From: Clostridiales bacterium
Lineage (GTDB): Bacteria > Bacillota > Clostridia > Lachnospirales > Lachnospiraceae
Assembly (NCBI GenBank): GCA_018374355.1
Contig: JAHAFI010000010.1
Span: forward strand, 34,273-98,272
Reading direction: 5' to 3'
DNA length: 64,000 nt
Shown here piece after piece: positions 25,436-35,166 of the stretch. Made by a program: the position numbers and the translations under genes. Every line of letters begins with the position of its first letter. Positions within the stretch are counted from its first letter, which is position 1. The notes under the pieces were generated by a model. That model did no database searches, had not been told where the DNA came from, and saw nothing but the letters and a program-made list of their open reading frames with translations.

Positions 25436-26054
25436 ACAGGTTTCGGTAAGACTGGTGAAAGATGCTCCATTGCTTAGTGAAACAGCAATCTGTACACCGG
25501 AAGATGCGGTGCGGGTGTTAGGGGATGCCTTTCAGGATTATGACAGGGAAGTGGTTGGAGTGGTTCATCTTCGGAGCGACAATACTCCGATCAACATGAC
25601 CATTGTAAGTATGGGAAGCCTCAATCAGTCGCTGGTCCATCCAAGGGAGATATTGAAAGCTGCATTTTTATCGAATGCGGCATCCATTCTTTTGTTCCAT
25701 AATCATCCCAGTGGAAATGTGACTCCTTCCAGGGATGATATTGCAATCACGGGGAGGATACAGCAACTTTGTATGCTGGCGGGAGTTCCTGTCATAGACC
25801 ATATCATTCTGGGTGGAGACCAGTCTTACTATTCCTTCCGGGAAAAGAAAGTACTGCCCATGGATGAAATCCATTATTCTGTGGATTTAGATGATGTGAA
25901 TTTGAAAGTGGCAGAAAAGGCTGCAAAAGAATATGGCTATGCAGGAAACAAGAAGAAGTCCATTAAAGAATCACTGGAAGAGAAGAAGAGAATTGTTACA
26001 GCGAGCAAATCTTCTATCAGGAAGAAGCCTGTAAAGGAGACGGTGATTGAGTGA
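25410..26054 (+). CDS. radC: RadC-like JAB/MPN domain protein
   Basis: 214 residues. The JAMM metal motif is complete: H97 and H99 in LLFHNHPSGNVTPSRDD with D110, and a conserved glutamate is likely in the DREVVGVVHL strand. It lacks the N-terminal helix-hairpin-helix of chromosomal RadC and so is the short mobile-element type (about 150-170 residues plus a 50-residue basic tail). Proposed roles are metal-dependent processing of DNA ends or ubiquitin-like tags; the true activity is not settled. It lies immediately before the truncated helicase gene, the normal order in these ICEs. Confidence 0.9.
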   Translation: MTNKEFSFEQVSVRLVKDAPLLSETAICTPEDAVRVLGDAFQDYDREVVGVVHLRSDNTPINMTIVSMGSLNQSLVHPREILKAAFLSNAASILLFHNHPSGNVTPSRDDIAITGRIQQLCMLAGVPVIDHIILGGDQSYYSFREKKVLPMDEIHYSVDLDDVNLKVAEKAAKEYGYAGNKKKSIKESLEEKKRIVTASKSSIRKKPVKETVIE

Positions 26055-26073
26055 CAAGGGAGATGAAAACAAT

Positions 26074-26226
26074 ATGGCAAATAAATTATATATCATGCAG
26101 CATCTGACGGAGGAGGTCGCAAAAGACATAGCGGCAAAGCCGGAAGAGTGGATGCTGTTTCTGGATACGGTTTCCCGGTTGTATAAGTACACCTTCCATG
26201 AACAGCTTTTATATAAAAAATCATAA
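26074..26226 (+). pseudogene. 5' remnant of the large ICE helicase/methylase gene, cut off by the cargo insertion
   Basis: Fifty codons: MANKLYIMQHLTEEVAKDIA, then a segment ending YKYTFHEQLL. This strongly resembles the beginning of the 2000-3000-residue SNF2 helicase/DNA methylase protein of Tn1549-like ICEs, where the sequence after QLL normally continues IYAQRPEATACA. Here it changes abruptly to YKKS and stops at 26224. From codon 46 onward the bases do not resume any matching frame, and the sortase that normally follows the helicase lies 18 kb away at 44522. So the gene was probably lost when the glycan cargo entered, with the break near 26210. Comparison is from memory of the family, not from an alignment. 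Confidence 0.65.
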
Positions 26227-26298
26227 GAAGCGTATCTTTACAGAAGAAAAAAGTAATGATACCATTAAATTATTTAAGGTGAAAGGCAGTTGACATAT

Positions 26299-27513
26299 AT
26301 GGCAATCTCAAAAATTAACCAGAGCTTTCTGGAATATTTATATCTGACATTTCAAGTGGGATGTCAGATTTATGACAGTCAGAATAAGCTGATTATCCGA
26401 ATTGGAGACTTTACTAATATTAAATTCAGTGCATATGAAAAAACTGTGACAAATCTGCGCAATAAATGTGGGAACGGAAAAGGTCCAGTTGTAGAAGTAG
26501 ACAATGATATGTTCATTTTCGGTGCATTTCTGGATGATGGGAACTGCTTGTATCTGTTTGGCCCAGTTGCATGGAGTACTCCGGGAATCGAGCAGATGTT
26601 TGAATTCTATCAGGAGTATGGTATCTCTATGAAAGATGTGAAAATTCCTGTAAAATCTTATGAAGAAATTATGAATATGCTGGCACTTGGATTTATTCAG
26701 ATAAATCACGAGAAAGTCAGTGACACTGATTTGATGGGAAATGGAGAGCGGGAGAACAACGATATAGTAACAGAGGAAGAACTATCAGAATATCAGTCGA
26801 AGAGATCCATCATGGATATAGAACGGTTAGGACAGCTAGAAGAGGCTGATATGTGTCGGGCAATCGCCATCGGAGATGTGGAATATTTCCAGAATCGGGC
26901 AGGCAGAACAGTTAGTTCCCTAAAGGTGCTGGGAGATATGGCTCAAAGTAACAGGAAGAAAATAGAGTATTTATTTGTTACTGTACAGGCACAGGTTCGG
27001 ATGACAGCAGTTAACGCTGGATTAAGTTTTAGTGAGGCATGTGACCTAAGTGACTTGTATCTTCATAAACTTGAAAAATGTAAGAATAATGATGAAATCC
27101 TGAACCTGATGCGGAATATGCGGATCGATTATGCAACAAGAGTTCGCCGGGAAAAACAGAATAAACGGAGAAACTATTATGTAGAGTTCTGCAAAGACTA
27201 TATTGCACAGAGGATCACAAAAAACATACGGGCTAGCGATATAGCTGATCATCTGGGAGTAAGCACAGAGTATCTTTCAAAAGTATTTTCTGAACATGAA
27301 GGGATGACAATGACAGAATATCGCATGAAAATGAAATTGAAAGCGGCAAGAAATCAGCTGAAATATTCACAATACAGCATAGCCGAGATTGCTGAATTTT
27401 TTTCCTTTTCCTCACCTAGCCGTTTCAGCGCTTATTTTAAGAAAGAATTTGGAATGACACCACTTAATTATAGAAAAGAGAATCAGGTAATGGAGTTTAT
27501 AGAAAAGAAATAA
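26299..27513 (+). CDS. AraC-family transcriptional regulator of the glycan locus
   Basis: 404 residues from the ATG at 26299; an in-frame TTG at 26290 is also possible. The first 280 residues are a sensor part of the kind in large AraC/YSIRK-associated regulators (FLEYLYLTFQVGCQIYDSQN, then FGAFLDDGNCLYLFGPVAW). The C-terminal ~100 residues form the two HTH units (ITKNIRASDIADHLGVSTEY and SIAEIAEFFSFSSPSRFSAY) ending in the signature FKKEFGMTPLNYRKEN. It is the first gene of the cargo and its terminator is followed by the GH3 gene, so it probably senses the imported sugar and activates the downstream operon. Confidence 0.88.
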   Translation: MAISKINQSFLEYLYLTFQVGCQIYDSQNKLIIRIGDFTNIKFSAYEKTVTNLRNKCGNGKGPVVEVDNDMFIFGAFLDDGNCLYLFGPVAWSTPGIEQMFEFYQEYGISMKDVKIPVKSYEEIMNMLALGFIQINHEKVSDTDLMGNGERENNDIVTEEELSEYQSKRSIMDIERLGQLEEADMCRAIAIGDVEYFQNRAGRTVSSLKVLGDMAQSNRKKIEYLFVTVQAQVRMTAVNAGLSFSEACDLSDLYLHKLEKCKNNDEILNLMRNMRIDYATRVRREKQNKRRNYYVEFCKDYIAQRITKNIRASDIADHLGVSTEYLSKVFSEHEGMTMTEYRMKMKLKAARNQLKYSQYSIAEIAEFFSFSSPSRFSAYFKKEFGMTPLNYRKENQVMEFIEKK

Positions 27514-27528
27514 CTTTTATGAATCAAC

Positions 27529-27557
27529 AAAAAAAGATGCCTCGGCATCTTTTTTTG
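27529..27557 (+). terminator. Terminator after the AraC-type regulator
   Basis: AAAAAGATGC-CTCG-GCATCTTTTT forms a symmetric stem with A and T runs, so it could stop transcription from either side. Confidence 0.85.
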
Positions 27558-27604
27558 TTTAAATTCTGTATAGAAAGTATAAAAAATGTATGTTTTCAAA
27601 AAAC

Positions 27605-27622
27605 ATCTTATGCTATCTTATG
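27605..27622 (+). promoter_or_regulatory. Tandem ATCTTATG repeat, candidate AraC-type operator
   Basis: ATCTTATG occurs at 27605-27612 and again at 27615-27622, ten bases apart, i.e. the same DNA face. AraC-family proteins usually bind direct repeats upstream of the promoter they activate. This lies 78 bases before the first GH3 start; a small CCTCT/AGAGG hairpin (about 27663-27679) lies in the leader. A clear -35/-10 pair was not found. Confidence 0.4.
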
Positions 27623-27699
27623 TCCAAGAGGCAGTAAGCCTTATAACTGATCAGATAAATATCCTCTTTTATTAGAGGGGACGAAAGGAGCATAGATGT

Positions 27700-30081
27700 A
27701 TGGAAAAAGAAAAAACTGCAATTGATAGGGTTCTTGCAGAGATGACCCCAGAGCAGAAGCTGGCTCAAATACAGGGAATGTTTTGTGGTAGCGATGCTAT
27801 TCCCCCAGAAATGTTGAATCGTTTTCCGGATGGTCTGGGCGCAATCGCAACGATTACATGCGGAGACAGCCTGGAAAAACAGATTGCAGAGGCTGAGGAA
27901 CAGCAGAGGATCCTTATAGAAAACTGTGGTATTCCGTCACTGCGCCATATAGAAGCAGTGACGGGAGTTGTATCACCAGCGGGCACTGTGTTTCCGTCAG
28001 CTATCGGGTTGGGGGCTACATGGAACCCTGATACGGTAGAGAAAATGGCAGATATTATACGGAAACAGATGCTGAGTGTGGGATTGAGACAGGCCTTGTC
28101 TCCGGTTATGGATGTGGCGAGAGACCCGCGCTGGGGGCGGATAGGCGAAACATATGGCGAAGATCCGACACTTTGTGCCGCTATGAGTGTAGCATACACG
28201 AAAGGATTGCAGACTGAAAATCTCTCAGAAGGCGTTTTGGCTACAGCCAAGCATTTCCTAGGGTACGGAATGAGTGAGGGAGGGCTGAATATGGCCGCTA
28301 ATCCGATTCCAGACAGGGAATTAAGAGAAGTATATGCAAAACCATTCCAGGCGGCAATTACAGAAGCACATCTGGGATCTGTTATGAATTCTTATGGTTC
28401 TGTAGATGGTGATTTAATCATCGGATCTGAAAAAATTCTCACAGAACTTTTGCGGGATGAAATGGGATTTGAAGGGGTTACAGTGTCAGATTATATGTCG
28501 GTCAATAAGCTGGTAGATCTTAAATTGAGTGATACACCGGTAAAAGCAGGGAAAAAAGCCCTGGAGGCAGGCATGGATGTAGAACTTCCTATGCCATATG
28601 GTTATACAAAAGAGTTACTTGATGTAATCAATGAAGATGAAGAATTAAGTAGGAAGTTGGATAATGCCGTACGCAGAATCTTGGAAATGAAAGAAAAAAT
28701 GGGGCTTTTTGAAAGACCTGGTGCGCATGAAGAACTTCTTGGAGAGGCATATGACATGGATGTGACGGCACCGCACAACCTGCAAGCGGCAAGAGAATCA
28801 ATTGTATTGCTGGAAAACGATGGTATTTTACCTTTGAGTAAAGGCATATCAAAAATTGCCGTTATAGGACCGCATGCAGATTCTATTCGTCTTTTGTTCG
28901 GATGTTATACATATCCAGCTGCATTTGACAGAGATACTACGGGAGCAATGGCAGATATGCCGGGAATGCAAGGGGTGTCGCAACGAGGCGATAATCCCAA
29001 CCAACAGCCTTATCTTCCAGGAAGTACAGTAAGGGCTTCCTTCCCGCCAGTGGAAGAGCATCTCAAAGATCTGTACGCAGATCGGACGATAACAATCTTG
29101 GAAGCAGTCCGGAGAAAGTGCCCTCATGCGCAGATAAGGTACGAAAAAGGCTGTGATGTGGCTGGAAATGACAGATCCGGTTTTGATGTTGCAGTGGAAG
29201 CGGCGCGTAATGCGGATGTTGTAATCGTCACAGGCGGCGGAAAATATGGCTGGGGAGGCAACTGTACTACAGGAGAAGGAATTGACTGCGACAGAATCGG
29301 ATTGACTGGAGTACAGGAGCAGCTTGCGGAAGAGATATCCAGAACAGGAACACCTGCCGTTTACATTCATATGGATATCAAACCGCTTTGCAGTGAATAT
29401 ATCTGCGGCAATTATAATGCGGTACTGGAAAACTGGTTCCCAGGTGAGACTGGAGGAATGGCAATAGCGGATGTTCTGTTTGGGGATTACAACCCGGCAG
29501 GACGGCTTCCTGTAACAGCGGTAAGGAATGAAGGTCAGATTCCAATTTATGCCTCCCAGAGAAATGGTAGCGGATATATGGATGAAAGCGGAATGGTCAT
29601 CAGTAAATATGTAGAGGGAACAAAAATGCCGCTGTATTATTTTGGTGAGGGAAAAAGCTATTCAAGTTTTCGCTATTCAGATCTGGAGATTACGAAAGAT
29701 GTAAATGTGGACGGAACAGTGGAAGTATCCTGTACAGTAGAGAATGTCAGTGATATTGACGGGGAAGAAGTTGTTCAGCTCTATGTAACTGATGAATTGG
29801 CAAGTATGTTGCGTCCAGGGCAGGAACTGGCAGGATTCTGCCGTACCTGTCTGAAATCGGGAGAAAGAAAAAGGCTTCATTTCTCTATGAAGGCAGACCA
29901 GTTTGCATTCTTGGACAAGGATATGCACTGGCTGACAGAAGCAGGAGATATGACTGTGAAAATTGGAAGTTCTTCAAAGGATATCCGTCTTACAGGAAAA
30001 TTTCGAATAACAGAATCCGCTTACATTGACGGGAAGAATAGAGGATTTTACGCAAAAGTGTGGGAAGATGAAATGAAGTAA
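27700..30081 (+). CDS. Glycoside hydrolase family 3, cytoplasmic exo-glycosidase
   Basis: 793 residues without signal peptide. The TIM barrel shows DPRWGRIGETYGEDP, KHFLGYGMSEGGLN and the nucleophile D264 in VTVSDYMSV. The second domain contains the likely acid/base E526 in TTGEGIDCDRIGL. A fibronectin-III-like C-terminal domain follows (about 660-790, YSDLEITKDVNVDG, VVQLYVTDELASM). The barrel ends with GMDVELPMP, a pattern common in beta-xylosidase/glucosidase members, but the sugar cannot be fixed from sequence. It would remove terminal beta-linked sugars from imported oligosaccharides. RBS AAAGGAG lies nine bases before the ATG; the symporter follows after 21 bases. Confidence 0.92.
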   Translation: MEKEKTAIDRVLAEMTPEQKLAQIQGMFCGSDAIPPEMLNRFPDGLGAIATITCGDSLEKQIAEAEEQQRILIENCGIPSLRHIEAVTGVVSPAGTVFPSAIGLGATWNPDTVEKMADIIRKQMLSVGLRQALSPVMDVARDPRWGRIGETYGEDPTLCAAMSVAYTKGLQTENLSEGVLATAKHFLGYGMSEGGLNMAANPIPDRELREVYAKPFQAAITEAHLGSVMNSYGSVDGDLIIGSEKILTELLRDEMGFEGVTVSDYMSVNKLVDLKLSDTPVKAGKKALEAGMDVELPMPYGYTKELLDVINEDEELSRKLDNAVRRILEMKEKMGLFERPGAHEELLGEAYDMDVTAPHNLQAARESIVLLENDGILPLSKGISKIAVIGPHADSIRLLFGCYTYPAAFDRDTTGAMADMPGMQGVSQRGDNPNQQPYLPGSTVRASFPPVEEHLKDLYADRTITILEAVRRKCPHAQIRYEKGCDVAGNDRSGFDVAVEAARNADVVIVTGGGKYGWGGNCTTGEGIDCDRIGLTGVQEQLAEEISRTGTPAVYIHMDIKPLCSEYICGNYNAVLENWFPGETGGMAIADVLFGDYNPAGRLPVTAVRNEGQIPIYASQRNGSGYMDESGMVISKYVEGTKMPLYYFGEGKSYSSFRYSDLEITKDVNVDGTVEVSCTVENVSDIDGEEVVQLYVTDELASMLRPGQELAGFCRTCLKSGERKRLHFSMKADQFAFLDKDMHWLTEAGDMTVKIGSSSKDIRLTGKFRITESAYIDGKNRGFYAKVWEDEMK

Positions 30082-30102
30082 AGGATTAAAGGAGGATATG
30101 AG

Positions 30103-31773
30103 ATGAGTTTTAATAATTTTGGAAAAATGTTTTCATCGGAGAAGTTAGATTCAAAGATACATTCCGCAAATGTTGAGAATAAAGAACGGTGGCTCGGATT
30201 TTTTCTAGGACCTGCAGGCGTTATTATACTGAATGCGATTATGGCACAGTATTTGAATATTTATTGGTCAGATGTGGCGAAGATTACAGGAATCGCAGGG
30301 GGCGCGTTTATTCTTATATTTCCGATTGTTTCCAAAATCATTGATGCGATCACTAATGTGATTATGGGGCGCATCATTGACACGACAAAGAGCAGACAAG
30401 GAAAAGCAAGACCATGGCTGATCTTTGCAGCGCCAATCCTTTTTATCAGTGCAATTCTCTGTTTTTCGATTCCAAACGCAAATCAGACAGTGCAGGTAGT
30501 GTGGATCATATTCAGCTATAATCTGTATTATTCTATCGGATATACTATTTATTATATGAGTCACATGATGCTGGTGCCGCTGTCCACAAGAAATTCGAAG
30601 CAGCGTGATGGTGTGGCAATGCTTTCCAACATGGCGATGTGTCTGATTCCTGGTTTTTTTGTGGCAATGCTCTTTCCTATGCTGGTACTCCCTGCACTGG
30701 GAGTTGATCCTGCAAAATGGCGCCTAATGATAGTGATCTTTTCCATTATCATGCTGCCATGTATCATGCTGGAGTATTTCTTTACTAAAGAGCGTGTTAC
30801 GGAAGAAATGGCTGAACAAGAAAACGAAAAAACAGTTTCTTTTATGGAACAGTTGAAAGCGTGCTTGACAGACAAATATTGGGTAGTCTTTATGATTGCT
30901 CAAATAGTGATTCAGTTGGTTACAAATATTCAGAACAGCAGTCTGATTTACTATTGTAACTGGGTATTGGGAACATATAACGACGGTATTACAACGACCA
31001 TGGTTTCTGCTATCGGAAACTTTCCACTTGGTATCGGAATCCTTATCATGTGGCCACTGGTTAGAAAATTCGGAAAAGCAAAGGTCATGGAGACAGGACT
31101 TATATTGGCAATTGTAGCAGGTTTTGCATTCTGCCTGAAGCCGGAAAATATGGGTTGGGTACTTATAATGCTGATCATTCGTGCAATCGGTGTTCTTCCA
31201 ATTACATATATCATGATAGCCATGCTTGCAGATGCCATGGATCATGTAGAGTGGAAATCCGGTTTCCGTGTAGATGGTGTGTCCATGTCTATTTATACAA
31301 TTATTTTTACGGTAGCGGCAGGGGTAGCACAGGGGTTGTTTAATCTTGGCCTGAATGTATCTGGATATATTCCGCCGGCTGCTGACGGAACGTGGGTAGA
31401 GCAGACGCAGACAGTTAAAAATTTCTTTGTATTCGAATATCAGGGTCTTTATGCTATTGGTATGGTCATCGTATTTATTCTTTTCCTAATCTGGAAACTG
31501 GATAAAGAATTGCCACAGATACAGGCTGATATTATTGCGCGTCACAAAGCGGAAGCGGCTGCAGAAGGAAGAGTATGGCTTTCAACTGAGGAACAGGCTG
31601 CAATTGAACAGAAAGAGAACGACAGGCTGGCAGAAGAAAACAGAATTAGGGAACTGAAAGAAAAATGCCAGCGCAAAGGACTGAACTTCGAGGAAGAAGA
31701 GGAAAAATATCAGAAAAAACTGGCAGAAAAAAAGGCAAAAGAAGAAGCAAAAAAAGCAAAGAAAAAGAAATAG
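30103..31773 (+). CDS. GPH-family sugar:cation symporter
   Basis: 556 residues, twelve predicted membrane helices in the first ~465 residues. FLIFPIVSKIIDAITNVIMG carries the pattern of the glycoside-pentoside-hexuronide (MelB-like) family, with the usual RQGKARPWLIFAAP loop after helix 2. The C-terminal ~75 residues are a charged, lysine/glutamate-rich coiled coil (EEEEEKYQKKLAEKKAKEE...), which is longer than in most family members. It would import the oligosaccharide or glycoside with sodium or protons. It lies between the two GH3 genes with tight spacing and a good RBS (AAAGGAGG). Confidence 0.92.
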   Translation: MSFNNFGKMFSSEKLDSKIHSANVENKERWLGFFLGPAGVIILNAIMAQYLNIYWSDVAKITGIAGGAFILIFPIVSKIIDAITNVIMGRIIDTTKSRQGKARPWLIFAAPILFISAILCFSIPNANQTVQVVWIIFSYNLYYSIGYTIYYMSHMMLVPLSTRNSKQRDGVAMLSNMAMCLIPGFFVAMLFPMLVLPALGVDPAKWRLMIVIFSIIMLPCIMLEYFFTKERVTEEMAEQENEKTVSFMEQLKACLTDKYWVVFMIAQIVIQLVTNIQNSSLIYYCNWVLGTYNDGITTTMVSAIGNFPLGIGILIMWPLVRKFGKAKVMETGLILAIVAGFAFCLKPENMGWVLIMLIIRAIGVLPITYIMIAMLADAMDHVEWKSGFRVDGVSMSIYTIIFTVAAGVAQGLFNLGLNVSGYIPPAADGTWVEQTQTVKNFFVFEYQGLYAIGMVIVFILFLIWKLDKELPQIQADIIARHKAEAAAEGRVWLSTEEQAAIEQKENDRLAEENRIRELKEKCQRKGLNFEEEEEKYQKKLAEKKAKEEAKKAKKKK

Positions 31774-31786
31774 AGGCAGGGAGAAC

Positions 31787-34051
31787 ATGGATATAAAAAA
31801 AGTTGTATCTGAAATGTCAATTGAAGAAAAAGCTTCTCTTTGCTCGGGAAGAGACTACTGGCATACAAAGCCGGTAAAGCGGTTAGGAATTCAGGATATG
31901 ATGATGTGTGATGGCCCTCACGGCCTGCGTAAGCAGGTCGGTGAGGGGGATCACCTGGGGATCAACGAGAGCATAGAGACAGTCTGCTACCCGACGGCAT
32001 CAGCACTTGCGTCATCTTTTGACCGTAGTATTATGAAAAAGCTGGGAGAGACACTGGGAAAAGAGTGTCAGGCGGAAGGCGTAGGAATGCTTCTCGGCCC
32101 CGGTGTTAATATGAAGAGAAGTCCACTGTGTGGTCGGAACTTCGAATACTTTTCTGAAGATCCATACCTTGCGGGAGAACTTGGATGTGCATATGTGGAG
32201 GGGTTACAGAATGAAGGAATTGCCGCATGTGTAAAACACTTTGCGGCAAACAATCAGGAAACAAGAAGGATGTCAGGTTCTTCTGATATGGATGAACGTA
32301 CTCTGCATGAAATTTATCTTCCGGCATTTGAAACTATTGTAAAAAAGGGCAAGATTCGGGGCGTCATGTGTGCGTATAATGCCCTTAACGGTACAGCATG
32401 CTCAGAAAACCGAGAACTGCTCACCGAGATATTGAGAAATCAGTGGGGATATGATGGAATGGTTGTTACCGACTGGGGAGCAGTAAAAGACCGTGTTATG
32501 GGGCTTGAAGCAGGGGTGGATCTTGAGATGCCCGGTGGTCCGGGAGCACAGGATCAGGCCATCATCGACGCGGTAAAAAGTGGAAAACTAGATGAATCTA
32601 TACTAGATCAAGCAGTAGAAAATGTTTTGAAGCTGGTCTCTGACTATCAGGACAAGAGAAAGACAGATACTGTGATCAACCGAGTAGAATGTGCTGAGAT
32701 TAGCAGAGAGAGCGAAGAACAGTGTGCAGTACTTTTGAAAAATGACGGGGCACTGCCTCTGCAGCAGAATGAAGATGTGGTGTTCATCGGTGAGTTTGCA
32801 GATCTGCCCCGGTATCAGGGGGGCGGATCTAGTCATATCAATGTGTCATCTGTAAAAGGGGCGGTAGAGAGAGCAGGCGAGTCAGGTTATTCCGTAAGAT
32901 ATGAGAGAGGTTACTGTACCCATGATGAAGGTGATATCAAGACGCTAAGAAAACGTGCTGTAGAAGTGGCTGAGCATTCCACAGCAGCAGTTATTTTTGC
33001 CGGGCAACCGGATTCGTATGAGACAGAAGGTTGTGATCGCGAGACTATGGAATTACCTGAAGCACAGAATGAACTGATCCGAGCCGTAGCTGCGATTCAG
33101 AAAAAAACAATTGTTGTGCTTCATGGCGGAGCTGCGATGGCGCTTCCGTGGCTTGATCAAGTATCTGCGGTTTTGTGTATGTATCTTGGAGGACAGGAAA
33201 CTGGTGCTGCGGCGGTCTCACTTCTCTATGGAAGGGCAAATCCTTCCGGTAGACTGGCAGAAACATGGCCAAGGAAGATAGAGGATAACCCTTCATATCT
33301 TAATTTTCCAGGTGAAGACGGCATTGTTAAATATCAGGAGGGGATCTACATTGGATACCGGTATTATGACAGGAAGAAAATGGATGTGCTATTTCCTTTT
33401 GGATATGGCCTTTCCTATACATCATATGCATATAGTGATTTGAAGTTGGATAAAGAGTCTATGACGGATGACGAGGAACTGTCGGTATCCTGTAAGATAA
33501 AAAATATTGGAGACAGAAAAGGAAAAGAGACAGTTCAGCTCTATGTCAGAGATGAGTGTAGTAGTGTGGGAAGACCGGTGCGAGAACTGAAAGAATTTGC
33601 CAAGGTCGAGTTGAAACCAGGAGAAGAGACAATCGTAACATTTCACCTCGAAAAAAGGGCGTTCGCATATTATGAACCGAAGATACACGATTGGTTTGTG
33701 GAGACCGGAAGATTTTATATCGAGATAGGGGCTTCGTCAAGAGACATACGGCTTTCTGCGCCGGTAGATATAGAAGGAACCAGAGAACTTCCAATCACAT
33801 ATACCTTTGATTCTACAGTTGGAGATTTGATGAAAACGCAAAAAGGACGAGCCATTATGCAAAGTTTGCTTAGCGGAGGCGCTTCCGAGAGTCAAAAAGC
33901 TGCCGAAGAAGATAATTTAAAGAATATGGGAGAAGGAAGCGAAAAAATGGTTCAGAATATGATGCAGGAGATGCCTTTGCGTTCAATCGTAACATTTGGC
34001 AGGATGACGATGGAAGAACTGAATAGCCTTATTAATATATTGAATAGTTAA
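31787..34051 (+). CDS. Glycoside hydrolase family 3, beta-glucosidase-like
   Basis: 754 residues, no signal peptide. Diagnostic parts: MCDGPHGLRKQ, KHFAANNQETRRM, GVMCAYNALNGTACSENREL and the nucleophile D229 in MVVTDWGAVKDR. A candidate acid/base is E414 in YETEGCDRETMELP, the beta-glucosidase pattern. A fibronectin-III-like domain follows (about 540-660). The last ~75 residues after the FnIII domain form an extra helical tail seen in some Clostridial GH3 enzymes. Compared with the first GH3 it is a clearly different subgroup, so the two probably handle different linkages. The start follows the symporter by 13 bases (RBS AGGGAG). Confidence 0.92.
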   Translation: MDIKKVVSEMSIEEKASLCSGRDYWHTKPVKRLGIQDMMMCDGPHGLRKQVGEGDHLGINESIETVCYPTASALASSFDRSIMKKLGETLGKECQAEGVGMLLGPGVNMKRSPLCGRNFEYFSEDPYLAGELGCAYVEGLQNEGIAACVKHFAANNQETRRMSGSSDMDERTLHEIYLPAFETIVKKGKIRGVMCAYNALNGTACSENRELLTEILRNQWGYDGMVVTDWGAVKDRVMGLEAGVDLEMPGGPGAQDQAIIDAVKSGKLDESILDQAVENVLKLVSDYQDKRKTDTVINRVECAEISRESEEQCAVLLKNDGALPLQQNEDVVFIGEFADLPRYQGGGSSHINVSSVKGAVERAGESGYSVRYERGYCTHDEGDIKTLRKRAVEVAEHSTAAVIFAGQPDSYETEGCDRETMELPEAQNELIRAVAAIQKKTIVVLHGGAAMALPWLDQVSAVLCMYLGGQETGAAAVSLLYGRANPSGRLAETWPRKIEDNPSYLNFPGEDGIVKYQEGIYIGYRYYDRKKMDVLFPFGYGLSYTSYAYSDLKLDKESMTDDEELSVSCKIKNIGDRKGKETVQLYVRDECSSVGRPVRELKEFAKVELKPGEETIVTFHLEKRAFAYYEPKIHDWFVETGRFYIEIGASSRDIRLSAPVDIEGTRELPITYTFDSTVGDLMKTQKGRAIMQSLLSGGASESQKAAEEDNLKNMGEGSEKMVQNMMQEMPLRSIVTFGRMTMEELNSLINILNS

Positions 34052-34085
34052 AATGCAGCTTTATTAAAAAGTGAGGGACATTATA

Positions 34086-35153
34086 ATGGCATATACATCG
34101 ATACGACCGGGACAGATATGGTTAGATACAGAGGGAAAACCGATTCAGGCACATGGCTTTTCAGTTTTTCATAAGGATGGAATCTATTACTGGTATGGAG
34201 AAAATAAAGAAAAAACAAGAAGTGGAGGAAATATATGGCATTGGGGAGTTCGATGTTATATCTCTGAAGATTTATATAATTGGACAGATAAAGGGCTGAT
34301 AATTCTGCCGGATACAGAGGACTTTGGTTCACCGCTACATCCCAATCGTTGTATGGACAGACCACATATTATTTTCTGTGAGAAAACAGGTAAGTATGTA
34401 GCATGGTTGAAGATCATGGGAGAGGGAAATAATCAGTGTATGTGTGTTATGCAGGCAGATGATTTTTTTGGTCCGTATGAGTTTGTACGTAAGTTTTATC
34501 AACCACTTCAAATGAACACGGGAGATTTTGATCTGCATGTAGAAGCAACTGGAAAAGCATATCTAATATTTGACCGTCCGCATTTTGAAATTGTAGTTGC
34601 AGACCTTGACGAAACTTACACAGGAGTAACCGGAAAATATTCAGTACACTGTCAAACGGATGGAACCGCATGTATAGGAAGAGAAGCTCCGGTATGTTTT
34701 ACAAAAGGGAATATGCATTATCTGATTACATCGGGAACATCATGGTATTATCCAAATCCTTCAAGAATAGACTGTTTCTCCGATATTCATGGAGAATATA
34801 CTAATCTTGGAAACCCATGCAGAGGAGAAGATGATTTTATCAGCTTTGGCGGACAATTTACGGATGTATTGAAAATACCCGATAAAGAACTCTATATTGC
34901 CTGCGCCGACAGATGGATTATTGATTTGGAGCTTTGCAGACAACGGGCGAAAAGCATGAAAAAATATGCCCAAATGATTCCTAAATCAGAACCGGATTAT
35001 GAGCGAAAGTCTTCGTTTAAGCTTCCGGAAGAAGAAAAGATTTATGAAGATGAAACCCGCCTTTCAAGATATGTCTGGCTTCCTATAATCTGGGAAAACG
35101 ATAATCCTATCATTCAATGGAAGGATGAGTGGACTCTGGAACAATTTAGATAA
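34086..35153 (+). CDS. GH43-like five-bladed propeller enzyme, possibly exo-beta-1,3-galactanase type
   Basis: 355 residues; the ATG at 34086 is preferred over the in-frame GTG at 34071, which has no RBS. No signal peptide. The start IRPGQIWLDTEGKPIQAHGF and the following YYWYGENKEKTRSGGN and GVRCYISEDLYNWTDKGL fit the GH43 subfamily that includes exo-beta-1,3-galactanases and related enzymes. Other conserved parts are CMDRPHIIFCEKTGKYVAWL and GDFDLHVEATGKAYLIFD. With the rhamnosidase and the GH2 this would suit arabinogalactan or pectin side chains. The family call is fairly sure; the substrate is inference. Confidence 0.75.
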   Translation: MAYTSIRPGQIWLDTEGKPIQAHGFSVFHKDGIYYWYGENKEKTRSGGNIWHWGVRCYISEDLYNWTDKGLIILPDTEDFGSPLHPNRCMDRPHIIFCEKTGKYVAWLKIMGEGNNQCMCVMQADDFFGPYEFVRKFYQPLQMNTGDFDLHVEATGKAYLIFDRPHFEIVVADLDETYTGVTGKYSVHCQTDGTACIGREAPVCFTKGNMHYLITSGTSWYYPNPSRIDCFSDIHGEYTNLGNPCRGEDDFISFGGQFTDVLKIPDKELYIACADRWIIDLELCRQRAKSMKKYAQMIPKSEPDYERKSSFKLPEEEKIYEDETRLSRYVWLPIIWENDNPIIQWKDEWTLEQFR

Positions 35154-35166
35154 GCGAGGTTTTTTT

